From Paragonimus skrjabini miyazakii (lineage: Eukaryota > Platyhelminthes > Trematoda > Plagiorchiida > Troglotrematidae), in contig JTDE01001124.1 in NCBI GenBank assembly GCA_014338405.1, positions 1 through 64,000 of the forward strand: a stretch of 64,000 bases of DNA. The letters are read 5' to 3'. The notes under the pieces are model-generated. The model ran no database searches and was not told the DNA's origin. It saw nothing but the letters and a program-made list of their open reading frames with translations. The position numbers and the translations under genes are program-made. Position 1 is the stretch's first letter. Each line of letters begins with the position of its first letter. Below are positions 1 to 12,289 of the stretch, one piece after another.

Positions 1-3000
1 CCCAAGACAAAATTACCGGTGAACAAAGAAAGCGAGTCATGTGCAAACATGACCACAGTTAGAACAAACACTGTAACGTCTATATCATATGGTAAGCAGC
101 CACAAATAAATAACCTTAGTAACAACAATACGTTTTTGGGGTGTAACGTGCTGGCGAATTGTTAATGCGGATGGGTACAGTCCATTTCTGACAACTTCAC
201 TCCACTGGGTAGGATCACGAAACCACAAACATAAAAAAACATGACAGCTCATCTGCAACTGGACAGCCTTCAGAATTGTAACAACCACATATCTATCAAA
301 TTTCAATTATCTTAAGTTTTCAAGAGCAAACTTATTAAACTTGCCTCTGAAGTTTGAGGAAAATTGTAGTCTGGATGTTGACCCGTACCGCTTAGTTAAT
401 CAACTGCAATTAATCACAGTCAAACTTACCACACTTGATGGTAGACATGTTGTTGTTGAATAACTTCGTCATAATAAACAAAAGTACCCATTTCCATGTT
501 CTTTAAGGACGTCGTCTATCGGCACCAAATTTACAGCTTAAAAACATAAGCAAGGAGTACTCTCAACCTTCTATTTGATCAGAAACAGGTATGAAATAGA
601 GTGTACGATTATTATCTCTGTCTACTGCTTGTAGTGTAGACCATTGTTATGATGACCAGCAATAACAAACGTGCTGACATCTCTTAATTGTCCGCTCCAT
701 GTGTGATAACCATCAATATTAAAAGTGACCAACGTAAAGAGTTAATTTATTTTAAATCAGATATGTGTACTTTTAAAATCTTAACACAACATTAAAATGC
801 GCTCAAGACCATCACATTGACAGAAATCAGTACTTTCTAGGTGTAAACGCAGTGTTACCAATAAGTCTGTCGGTTTACTTGCATTGTACCACTCAAGTGA
901 GCAGAAGACAGTTGGGATCACTTTATGACAGAAGTAACATGTCCTGTGCAACAGTAAATGTCCTTTAGTCTGAAGACGAATTCAAGGTTTTACATATCTT
1001 CGAGGACAACCAATACTATTTGCCTCACTTACAGTGACGGCTGCAAACCTGAAGAAATGTTCAAAATCACACACGTGAAATACCCTTCAAAGAACGTGAG
1101 TACAAATTGAATCGTGAACACTTTACATACAATCCAACACAAAAACAATACACTCTGCATAAGGTCCGTAACAAACGTCACTCACAAGAACAAATAACTA
1201 GGTCGCAATATTTTGGTGAATATTTCAAACGCCGATGGCAGTGCACGTACAAAATTATTTGGCACCAACTTTTGCGTCCCATATTTTTGCTTTCCTCAGT
1301 TTTGATCAAACTATAAGAAAAACATTACCAAAACTCACATATATTGGTCTCACATACACTTACAAATTGAGTTCTAACAGTCAAAACTGATAAGTAGTCT
1401 TTTGGTTACGCATAGAAATATCTCTTTTGAAAAGGGTTGTATTAAATGCAGCTGTTTAACTTGTTCGTCTGCGTCCGGTCTAAGATACTCAACTACAGTC
1501 AATCGTAACGACTGTTAGCTGAATTTAAACACAAGCCTTCAAAATCTTACACTGTCCTCAGTTTATCTAATTCACAGTTCTGTAGATCGGACAAGCATTC
1601 AATCCCCTGAAGTTATGACCAATCGGTTGCTAAATTTTTGGTGTTAAACTAGGATAAGCTTTGTCATGATAAGTTTATTTTATCCGTAAGATTCTGGTTT
1701 GTGGTTTTCTCGAATCACCTTTCACTTTGTCCCCAATTACTTTTATGTAGGTGTATGCGAAACCAGGTATTTTTAAACAGTTTTAGCATCATTTGATCTA
1801 CGGTCTTTCCACGTGAAACATGGGATAAACGTAGAGTACAGATAATAAACTATTACACAGCAGTAGTTTAATATAATCCACGAATTGTTCACACGCATTC
1901 TGAATGTTCCGTATGTAATACTATGTATTGCATTGTCCTAAGCTATCATATACATAACGGTTTACAGAAGTTCTATTATACAGAAAATGCAAAAGCGACT
2001 TATTTGTCAGAAATCCAACAGATTTGTTAGCACAAATTCCAAATGCCAATGATTACCAGACCAGCCACTCATTTGGTGCTTATCGTGTTACAATGGAGTG
2101 TGAACATTAAGTGAAGTGTAGGGTATCGTGAAACCATATACTATTCGCAATTTGTGGCGGGAACCCTATGATTTTATTCAGAGTTCATTTTGTTCATTAA
2201 AGGTGTGCCGGTTACTTATCTGAAAACAGAGAAAGCTACAAGGTCCGACGACGTAATGTTAACATACACTTTGGCCGATGCCCATGCAGGCCAGGTGCAC
2301 TTACAAGCACACACCTTTTACAAGCTATTAATATGAAACATTCACGTCACTTTTTGTTGACGAGTGCGGCATCAATTTCACTAACTTGAACCGCCGACAA
2401 CAGTCATAATGTGCCGGTTTATCCTCATAACGTACTGATTTGAACCTGTAATGGCATTAAGGTTGAAAAGATCATTCTCAAGTGAATACAGTTGGGAGGA
2501 TTATTCGGTGAGTCTTTACACACAGAGTTTTGTTTTAAAGCCTGAACCTGTGCTGTTTTCATATATTATGGGACCTGAGAGATCTATTGCGGTACAGTCT
2601 TGATATACAATTGTACAGTTTATTAGTTTAGTTCACTTGTCAGTTTTGTAACTCAGCAATACACGATATTGATATTCGGAGGTGTTGGCGAGCACATAAG
2701 TCACTAGCCTTGCTTACGTTATCGTTAATCTTAGTTATCGTGTCTCATCCCCTTTTCATTTTATAAAATAAATCCGCGTTTAGCAGGTAGGGGAGGTGTC
2801 TTAAAAATTTACACGTGTATGATATTTTTATTTGCCAATCAGCAAATGACTTTGCTCAAGACGCACTGTGGAAAATTTATGAGAATGCCAAAACAACACA
2901 GATAGTGCGCAATTGTGAGATTTTTGTCAGTTGCTGTACATCAAAACTATCGAATGGAATTAAAAATACCTAAAATTTGAATGAAGTATCGCGGATTATT

Positions 3001-6000
3001 AGTTCCAGTTCAGATAAATATAAGGGATGGGAAAACCTTATTCACATTTGTAAACGTATTGTACCGTCTTGACAAACCAACGCAGAAACCTCAGCTATTG
3101 GACGTGATGATGAAACGTACTCAAAAATCCTATGCAGATATCATCAGAGTAGAAGGAATTCAGCGTATTTTCCACCCGAATACTCAGTCACACCCAACAA
3201 ACTTGCTTTGGCGAAAAATGTTCACTGATTTGCAAATACAAAGGAACAATACAACGTCTCAAACTGTTCACATATGTGGCAAATATTCTACATTCTATGA
3301 AACACGTTTATTCATTTACACACAATTATCAGTATCGTGTGCTATTCAGCACGCAATTTTATTTCAGCGCTTTTATAGGGAGGACCCCCAAACAAAAGGT
3401 TTGCATTCAGGAACAATTCCATGAACCATTCAGTTGACGCATGTGAAATAAATATGTACAAGCTAAAAGCAAAAGAAAAAATTGTTCCTGCATTCTCATA
3501 CCGTGTTAATTTGAGTGTTACTTTCAGTTTGTAAGAGATCAACTGACAAATAGTACCTCATTATCCACGAAAGCTTACTAATACGTGCTTTAATCTCAAG
3601 CACGTACTTTGCCAAAAATAAAAGCAAATTTATGTCAGATCTTTTTGTCCGTCCACGTGCAGAATGTATGGCTGCGCAGTTCGGAAGAAACAATTGTTTC
3701 AAAATTTTGAACTACCTCAGAACGGGGTCGCGAACAAATTGGCTCGCAACAGCTGAGGCGTTGCACTTATTTGAACTGCGTCACAAAACAAGAGCTCGCT
3801 TGCAACATTTTTTATACTTCTACCGATAGTTTTTGTCCTCGGTAGAGTTTACCATGAATCGTTTCAATGGAATGTACAACGTTCGTAATGTCTTTAGAGA
3901 ATATTTATATTGTGAGCAAATTACATAAGAACACTTCTCGATCACCCTAACAAACAAATTCTCACAAATCCGTTTTTATTTTTATCAACCGTTTATATTA
4001 ATAATTTTATTTTATGTTACCTGTTTGTAATTCATTTGGCTGGATGTTGTTAAAATCAACATTATGTCCAATAGAATGTTTGACTCATTTCGCTAATACA
4101 AATTTGGCCATTTTGTACAGTTTCTCTGTTGACAAGTTCGTAATTCACTACAGTCAGTGGAAGCTTCAGCACGCAACTGAGTCATTTTTCACGTTGAGGT
4201 GAACCAATGGTAAACTGATGAAAGAGCTCAGCTGGAAACTACATCAATCAAAATATGCTGGGTACGTGAGGAGGTTCATAGGCATTATGACTCACGCATT
4301 TAGTGTACAGACTAATTTTGGTTTCAGGAAAATCAACATACCTGTATTGCATTTTGCAGCCGCTATAATCCACATCGTGTTTCGACGCAGTAGGCTGACT
4401 CAAATAAAACTTCGTTGCATGCAAGTTGCTGGACTTCTAACTTTATTTGTACTTATGTTACTTATGAAACAAAAATTTTCGGGAAATGTATCTCTTGTTA
4501 CTCAACTACGAACCTTTTAACAGCCACTTCGTATCAACAAGTAGGCTTCCACAGAATATTTCCTAGTCAGCCAGGCATATAATTACTTGAGGGGGTAGGC
4601 AAGATACAACCGTTTCTGATTAGGCTTCTTTGACAAGCAGTACTATCACTCTTGTGTTGTTGCTTCAGCTGATTAGTCAGCCCATAAAATACTTGTTTCA
4701 GCATATCAGGTGATATCGTTTGTCTAATAACCTGCTTTGCAATAATTTGCACATTACCAGCTGATTAACGGAGTAAGATATTGCTTACAAGCTAAACGAA
4801 AAGACCGGATAACAAACCAGAACCTGAGATGCAAAACTCCATTATATTTTAACATATCGCTCTACATACAAATTTTGATGAAAATGCACAACTTTCTTTA
4901 AATCATTTTCAACAACCTGTTATGAATGACGTTTGTTAATAAAACTGCAATCACTTGGTTAGCCCTCAAGTTAATTGGCAAGGAATTTTTTTTAATCAGT
5001 ATATTTCACACTAGCATTTTTCGAAGAGTTCTATTGGGTAGAATGGATACATTCTAGAGACAGTCCATTCGTGGAATAAATATTCAAATTTACTGGTTTT
5101 TGTTGACCATTTTCAGGGTATATCCAGAGCTGTTAGGTTATCCATAAATATTCCACCTTCAAGCCAAATACGTCACAATAAAGATGAGATCGATACCAAT
5201 AATTTTATTGAGCCATTTGTCTCAATGATGACAATCTAGATGTATTCGAATGTTTGACAAGTAATTAGCTTTACATATGGATATCAACTTGATTCCAGTT
5301 TCATCTAAACTAACAGGTAGAAAACAGCAGTGGAAATAGCCTTAAAAATGAAGGAACCCTGGAAGGGAAGCCCTCAAACGACACTTTAAGTTCGTTCGTT
5401 GAAAGAGGACACGATACAGTATGAACAAGGTTACGTATGCTGACTTGCAAAGATTACGAAAAAAATTCGAAAACTTTAACATGCTGAATAATTCAACATT
5501 ATCTGTTAACCTAAAATTCTGCAGTCCTTTTTAAACTGCGACTAACGGAAGCGAGATTATGGGTTTTCGCTAACATCAAAATAATGTTGACCAAAATAGA
5601 GAATAGGTCTATTAAAATGCGTTGCCGTTAATGTTGATTGAGTGTCTTCAGTACACCTGAGTACTCTACCAAGAAAAGCAAGCTTATTATTGCTGGATTA
5701 GGAGAATTCCCCAAATGCGTTAAGCTTGGCATTTTAAAACTACAGTTAGGTAAAGTGAACAATAATCTCAGAAACATACAGCGAACATTAAACTATTCCA
5801 CAACCGGCAATGAGGATATTGCATCTGATTCTATAATTGTGGATAAAACAATGTATATCACGGTAACTTTATAATTTATCAACTGTAAATAGAAAACCCT
5901 TAGTCATTTATGGCAAACAATTGGTTGGTGTAATGCAGGAAATAAATAGTAACCGGCTGAATGTTATTCTCAATCATGTTTATAGGGTCGAATTGACGTT

Positions 6001-8290
6001 TACAGATTTCAAACCATGGCAGTGTTCAACATCATAACTTCGCTGTTTTCATGACATACATAGACACAACTTGTTTTTTGATGCTACCCGTTTTTACTTC
6101 GAATACGCAGAAAAATTTATATTGATTATTTATTATGTTGTAATTTCAAAGCTTTAAATAGAAATTATCAATGGGAAGTTGTGAGTAAGTTGAGCACATA
6201 CAGTATTCGGAATGAACCAGGCCCGCAGATGACAAGAATTTATTCACAATAATTATTTTGCGATAAATTACTTGTGGGTTTTAGATGGGAAACGAGAAAT
6301 TCTGAAAATGTTCCTAGCAGCTATATTTCCACTGAAGAATGTTCATTGTTTCGGTTCATTTATCTATTTCTATCTGAACGCTGTGGAAACAAATCAGAGC
6401 CATTGTTGATGTCGGCTCATTACCACCGACTGCAGATATTTAAAGCTAACCTATATAATTGTTTGTGCACTGAATTTTATTTAGAACGCACAGTAAAGCA
6501 ACTTGCTGCACAACAAGAAAAGAAGAAAAGTCTCACACAAGCACACAAACTTTTATGTAACAGGTCATATAAAGTCGAGTAATACGAAGATAACTGTCAA
6601 GCTTTAAAAGACACCAGGAAACCTTAGATTATTTACGAACGATGAACACAACCAAGTCGTTAGTTGTTTATATCGGCCACAAACACACAGACATTAATTA
6701 ACACCACTATCAATATTTCGGAATTCGACGAAAGTGAACATTTGGAACGTATTGGTTGGATGTTGAAAATAAGCTAAAATTCGATGAATACTCAGTAAAC
6801 GTCTCCAAATTTGTTTTACAACCCGTCTAAAATTGTCAAATTTTAACAGACTGAGCAAAAAATTGCATCCTACCATTGCTCGTTTACAGAATGTAGCTGA
6901 ACAAAATTAGCCACTTCTAGCTTGAAATTTAAATGAGCTTCCTTATAAGCATCTCAAATTGAACTCAGAAGTAATGGATATGATGCATTAGATTAGTTTT
7001 AGCTCTATAAATGTATGCAGAAGAAAAGTGGATTAACACGTTTGATAAAGAGTGGCTGAATAGATCGCCAATCGAATTATGTGGGAAAGGATACAGCAGA
7101 TGAGTGTAACGGAATATGCAAACTGAAACTCGACCACACCTATTACTAGACCCGTAATGAAAGCACATCACTCTGTTTTTGTTTGGCCAGCTCATTCGAA
7201 TTGGTTTTGTGAGTCCAATGTCCCAAATTGCTCACGTTCTGTAGGGCACTGCTAATCAGTCATTGTTTTCCTGTTACTTGTCTGCAGAGAAGATGGATTT
7301 GAGCCGCCTATCTACTTTGAAGCTCAAACCGATAGCTAATTCTCTGATTAGCCAAATGATGATTATCCTATTGTTGTTTATACTCTCATGTTATATACAT
7401 TCTGATATTTCAAGTTTGTCGCGGAAGAAGCAGATGACATGTTTTCATTCATTACTTATTTGTTAGATCGAAGATACTGTTTCAGATTCCGTAGGAAGAT
7501 ATAACTCTCCGTTGCGATATTCTTGAAGATTATTACCAGAAATATTTATTTGAAGGATACATCATTTACGGTTGTTAGTGCACTTCAGGAGAAACTAACC
7601 CATTCCTTCATTAATTCGGATTTTAATTTCTTTCGCACCAAAAATTATAAGGAGCGAACTGAATGTTTGATTTTTAGTAAGGGACAAAATGTATGTGCAT
7701 TTTTGCATAGTTTAGTTCCAACAGACATGTGGAATGGCTATTTGGAAGAACGGATATACTATAGAACGCATTAATTGTCTGCGTTCCAATACCTTCCTAG
7801 TCATTTTACATGTACTGATATTTTAACATGGCGCCAACACAGCGACCAATATTTATTTGATAAAGTGTGCATTGGTTTCGAACACTTTCGCTGCGGTCTT
7901 CTATATCGGAATGTGACATTAAAATCGTTATACTTTTTCCTTGTTTAAAGCTGTTAACAACAAACGAACGGCACTGATAAAATGCAAAAAGCAGTGGTCG
8001 ATATTTCTTTTTGGCATGGTTGATTTGTTTCTATTAAACTCTGGCTATAAGGAAATTTCATTATCAGTACTTATTATTCTATATCTGGCTTTGGTACTAC
8101 TACTAAACAATGCTTGCCAAAGTCTTAGCAGAATAAATAGAAGACAATTCGAAAATGAAACCTTTCTGGCGGTCTGTTTGCAATGCAGATTAAAATGAAG
8201 TATCACCACATTTGTAGTTTATTATTCGGAGTATTATTACTTACTAGTAATTTTAGCGAAAATGCGTCTAATAAAGCACAATCTTCAATT
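1..8290. other. Intergenic DNA, nothing recognised
   Basis: Open frames on both strands are at most about 150 codons, with no domain, catalytic motif or repeat family that I recognise. The longest, at 2981-3424 on the plus strand, has no familiar motif. A 12-base inverted match flanks 3410-3490 (around AGGAACAATT and AATTGTTCCT). No tRNA-like or rRNA-like segment was seen. Confidence 0.5.
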
Positions 8291-8720
8291 TCCAACGCGT
8301 TAGTTACCATGCCATACGCGCGCTCGCGATTTTGAATCACAATTCCATTCCACAATAACCCTGGGTTTCCGCTCACACGTCGTGTGCACTTCTACCCGGT
8401 TTATGTGTGTGATCGGTACCTTCTATCCGAAGGTTTTCCGCCTGCCAAACTCCGTCCGTTGGTCGAGATATTCATCCGTGTTGAAATAATCTCGTCTCCG
8501 ATTTGATCGTTCATCCTATTTTGTCTGCCATGTCTCGCCCGTTTATCCGATCCAGTTGAGCGATAACGCATCCGGTCGCCCACGCCGTCCTCGACCCGCT
8601 CGCATTGGGGTGTTGAACGCACCTCCTGCCTGATAGTCCACCACATAACGACTACAGTCCAAAATTATGATGCTAAATTTAGAGAATAGGATGAACCCAA
8701 TACGAACTACATGTACGGCC
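8291..8720. other. GC-richer, stop-poor patch of unknown origin
   Basis: This patch is visibly richer in G+C and CpG than its surroundings. It carries two overlapping minus-strand open frames (8401-8646 and 8543-8725) in different phases. The predicted peptides are rich in Arg, Gly and Ser and match no family I know. It could be an eroded retroelement piece or a CpG-rich regulatory patch. Confidence 0.2.
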
Positions 8721-11030
8721 CACATTCCGCTAGTGACTAAGCTCTCAAAAATTGAACGTGTGCGTATTTTGAATTGCTTCTCAGTTAGTGAATCTGCCGG
8801 ATGCTGCCTGAATAAATGATCACGTTTTCAAGTCTTCCGACCGGTGCCCACATTGTAATTTGTGTTAATCATACTCTGTGAGCCCGTTCCACTTGAACGA
8901 TGGAAGAATGTATATGAGCCGTTTTTACTCTTATCGCTTTAACTCACAAAAATTCATATGTACCAGGTCAGAAGCCAAACATCTTTTCTACCACACTGTA
9001 CCAGTGATTAACCGGTGCACATTATGGCCTGTTTGATCTAGATGGTGAAAGGCTAATCCAAGGTTCCGAAGTTCATTCCATCTATTATGCTCGATTACAC
9101 GGGTATTCGTATATTAAGAGAGATATCTCTATAAATCAACATTTATTTGTTTCAATGTAGGTTTAATTAATGTAAATAATAGTCAAAAGTTTTAATCGAC
9201 CATCATTCATCCCAGTCCATATATAGTTTAGGGCGAACATCAACATTATTAAACAGGTGTGGCCGTCCGACATATCTTGAAACAAACACTTGCAACCAAC
9301 AGAAAGAACAGATGGGTAGCTTGATTGACAGGCACTTCCTCTCAGTGCACACAATTCTTTTAGCAGAGTGTTGACTATCATTTTAGTTTAAAACAACTCA
9401 GAACGCAAACGTCAAATCATTCTATTTAACTGGACACTTATTTGCTTAGTGCTTAATGAAGTAACGATTTTGCTTTTCTGCACATATTTCTGATCGAAAG
9501 GTTAGTAGACAACGCGATACGGATGGCTGAGTTTTCACCGTTACAAAATTGTTATCTTGAAAGTATGCGGAATGATTTGAACCCCATGACCTTATTTGTT
9601 GAATGATATGTATTGTTAAAATACAACGGTCTCGTTTTGGCTGCCGCCAGTTCATTCAGTTATTGCTTATTGATTTTTTCTGGTACTGTTTTTGTTCTTA
9701 AGGTTGTAATCCTAAAGTTTTAGTCTTGACTTACTATGTCGCCATCATCAAAATGCATTCAAAACTTCCGCGGGCACTGTATATTTATTTGAAAGAAATC
9801 ATAAAATGTCTGAAACGATTTCTCAACCTAATAATTAAGCCATGTGCAACCCTTAATTTTCTAAAAATATTTCATCTATGTCCCTGCGTAAATTGCCACT
9901 TGACAAATGCAGCTAATACATGATTTTTCTCCAATGGCAAAATAACACTAACATTACAATGTATTTCCGCTACGGCCCAGTTTACTAGACACGTCAGTGA
10001 AAATACATGATTTAAACGATCAAATGTGAAACCAATATAAACTAATGCTTCACTAACATATACGTCGTTCTGGTACCCAGCGATTTAGACAGAGTAAGCA
10101 ATTAGAGTGCTCAGTTTCATAGTATGACCGTGGATTCTAGAGTACTGTTTGGTGTCTGTAATTTTAGTGATTGCCATCTTTCAGGAAAACTTATCCCGCT
10201 TTGTTATAATCACAAGTTTCTCTCGAACAGTTGCTTTAATGATTTTTTGCAAATCACATTCCAGCCCTGTTGGCGACGGCTGTAAAATACTTCTTGAAAC
10301 CAAATTTTTAACTTTTGGTCTATCAGAGGGTTTTTCACTGACCAAGGTCATGTAGTATAGTTTCACAATCAGTAAATGATATACTCATGTGTTCAGTAAA
10401 CTACTTATCTAAACATTATATTCAACAAAATGGATACCGTAAGCGACTAAAATTTCAAGCTTAAATACCACTGCATAAATCATTTAAACTGTTCGTAATT
10501 AAATATGCTAGATTGGGAACTACAAACTTTTTCAGGAATGAGTTTTACTGTATGATTGTTCTGTTTTGTGTTGATATTTAGGTAAAACCATCCATCTATC
10601 TAATATCGTACTCTCATACATAATTGCGTACTAGGCTCACATTTGCAAAAAAATGTGAATGTCAGTAAGTCATCAGACTTCATATGGTTATGAAGATTGA
10701 CTGCAGTTCGTTGTCGGTCTTCGAGAGCTTTCAATCATTCCTTTTGCTGAATTAATTAACATGAGACAGAAAAGTGTGTGCAATCAATATGGTTCACTCC
10801 TTGGTATAACACAGTAGACTTAGTCGTCCTAGTTAGCTCTACATTCAAATCAGTTTAGTGGAGCACGATAAACATCAGTTGGAGTTGTACAAACCTTTGT
10901 TCTCTGAAACTTTCACGATGAGACCGTATTACTCAATGTACATGTTTACTATTGCTCAGAAAGCTGAGGTTTGAAGAGATCACCTAGAATTCAGTATGAC
11001 ATCGAAAATGCATGCGCATAGTAGTGAGTA
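8721..11030. other. Intergenic DNA, nothing recognised
   Basis: Only short open frames without recognisable motifs on either strand, in AT-rich sequence. No repeat of the families found elsewhere in the window was seen here. Confidence 0.45.
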
Positions 11031-11219
11031 CACATCCATTAAATTGGAGGAAAAAAACCCGGAGATTGACGGGATCCGCGAACTCGATTGTTCGACTAAC
11101 CCACAGGATACTGATGAGTAGTGGTGGATTTTGATTATCATATAAATTGAACATCACCCAGAATTGATCGCAGCTGTCGTATTCCAATAGAAATTCTAGT
11201 CGACCCCTTTCAAAAAGAA

Positions 11220-11264
11220 GCATTAGACTCGAGTTTCGCTCTCATTTGAGCTCGTCAGTAATGC
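11220..11264 (-). ncRNA. Type I hammerhead ribozyme, complete core (SINE copy A)
   Basis: On the minus strand all hammerhead elements appear in order. Stem I is GCATTA paired with TAATGC, 6 of 6 pairs. The first core is CTGACGA. Stem II is GCTC/GAGC around AAATGA. The second core is GAAA. Stem III forms within the palindrome ACTCGAGT, and the cleavage triplet is GTC. Every conserved nucleotide of the family is present, so self-cleavage after the C of GTC is predicted. The short stem III resembles that of natural minimal hammerheads. Activity is inferred from sequence only. Confidence 0.85.
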
Positions 11265-11282
11265 ATATCATCACCACTGCCG

Positions 11283-11340
11283 AGACTTGAACCATGGAAA
11301 CGCTGTTCACGAGGCAATCGTGTTTACCACTGCGCCGTTA
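11283..11340 (-). promoter_or_regulatory. Internal RNA polymerase III promoter (box A and box B)
   Basis: On the minus strand, CGGCGCAGTGG matches the box A consensus TRGCNNAGYGG at all but the first position. GGTTCAAGTCT matches box B GGTTCGANTCC at 9 of 11 positions. The start-to-start spacing is that of a tRNA gene. The copy is a SINE head and not a tRNA gene, because no acceptor stem is evident around it. Confidence 0.65.
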
Positions 11341-11349
11341 AGCGGCGCA

Positions 11350-11760
11350 CTTTCAAAGTTAAACTGAATAAAATTATGGCTTACAAAAATAAGCGTCTCT
11401 TTTGTAATGCAGTGAACAAAAGTTGAGAATTAGCAATAGTTCTTGGATATTTTACCCGGCATTTTGCGCAGAACGGTCTATAGAACGCCTATTGAGAGTC
11501 ATTTAATGGTATTGTTGTCTACTGGGTGCAGTGGAACATTTTGAAATACACAGTTTTGTCTGAAAGTTCAACAAAGGAAAGGCATTCTTGGACCAATGAC
11601 AAAGTTTATTTTTACACATGAACTTGAAGAATGAGTTTCATCTGTCGAACACAAAAATGATCGTGGATCAAACCCCTATCATTTTGACTTTAACCATATC
11701 ACGAACAGTGAAACATTTTGGGGTGAAAAACAAAATGACGTGGTAAAAAGAGATGCGAGA
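11350..11760. other. Spacer between SINE copies A and B
   Basis: AT-rich sequence with no open frame of note and no convincing SINE match. It separates two same-strand SINE copies whose hammerheads lie about 790 bp apart. Confidence 0.4.
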
Positions 11761-11764
11761 ATTA

Positions 11765-12180
11765 TCGGGTTGCCCAATCACATCGAGTGGAGACACAGTA
11801 ACCGTCTTGTTAACTCAAATCGATATCCATCAACTAGGATATTTCTCCAAGTAAAAACTACAGAAATCATTAACCTGTTGGGTTTGGTATTTTGATTACT
11901 AATTAGTAGTAGAAGTTTTTGGTTTACATATAAATTAGACATCACCCATAATTGATCGCAGCTGTCGCATTCCCATAGACTTTCCAGTCGGCCCCTTTCG
12001 AACCGCAGAAGCACCGGACTCGAGTTTTGCTCTCATTAGAGCTCGTCAGTAGTGCATATCCTTTCCATTGCCAGGACTAGAACTCTGACCATGCTTTTGA
12101 CAGGCAACCGTATTCACCACTGCCCTATTGGCCTTACATTAGGTACGACCGAATTATCATATGTGAATACTCAACCACTT
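11765..12180 (-). repeat. tRNA-headed SINE/satellite unit with hammerhead, copy B
   Basis: Minus-strand copy reading as 5' flank (12180 to about 12130), tRNA-like head with box A-like TAGGGCAGTGG and box B-like AGTTCTAGTCC, hammerhead, tail (about 12005 to 11860), and then segment X (11849-11767). In copies C and E, segment X precedes the 5' flank. Finding X after the tail here means that tail and X are adjacent in a head-to-tail arrangement. Identity to copy C in the X segment is roughly 70 percent by eye, so these are old copies. Confidence 0.8.
12011..12055 (-). ncRNA. Hammerhead ribozyme with one core mutation (SINE copy B)
   Basis: Stem I is GCACTA/CGGTGC with a mismatch next to the core. 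The first core is CTGACGA. Stem II is a perfect 5-bp GCTCT/AGAGC with loop AATG. The second core reads AAAA in place of GAAA. Stem III palindrome and GTC triplet are intact. Loss of the conserved G12 predicts little or no cleavage. Confidence 0.8.
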
Positions 12181-12262
12181 TTGCTTTTTTTCGAAAGGGG
12201 CCAACTGGAAAGTCTATGGGAATGCGACAGCTCTGATCAGATACGGGTTGAAACCAAAATCA
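12175..12262 (+). repeat. 5'-truncated SINE tail, opposite orientation to copy B
   Basis: The plus strand here carries only the part of the unit downstream of the hammerhead: TTGCTTTTTTTCGAAAGG, then the GGCCAACTGGAAAGTC and GGGAATGCGACAGCT blocks. Its left end falls within a few bases of where the ribozyme would cleave. It abuts the 5' flank of minus-strand copy B, giving a head-to-head junction. Confidence 0.65.
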
Positions 12263-12289
12263 GATGTACGGATACACAGTGAAGTAGCT

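Larger units (their letters stand above)
11035..11347 (-). repeat. tRNA-headed SINE/satellite unit with hammerhead, copy A
   Basis: Read on the minus strand, this copy has three parts in order. First comes a tRNA-like head with a box A (GGCGCAGTGG) and a box B (GGTTCAAGTC) about 44 nt apart. Next is a 45-nt hammerhead ribozyme. Last is a tail that begins with a T-run, then GAAAGGGG, and continues through a GATCAATT segment. The same order recurs at 11765-12180, 46085-46490, 47930-48194 and 61995-62285, which defines a family. Beyond the tail (about 11115 down to 11040) it resembles the segment called X here, which in copies C and E lies upstream of the head. The design is like schistosome Sm-alpha repeats; relatedness to that family is inferred. 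Confidence 0.8.

Noticed and set aside
11104..11125. CTGATGAG on the plus strand next to SINE copy A
   Set aside because: No GAAA core or pairing stems follow; it is part of the diverged tail of copy A on the other strand.
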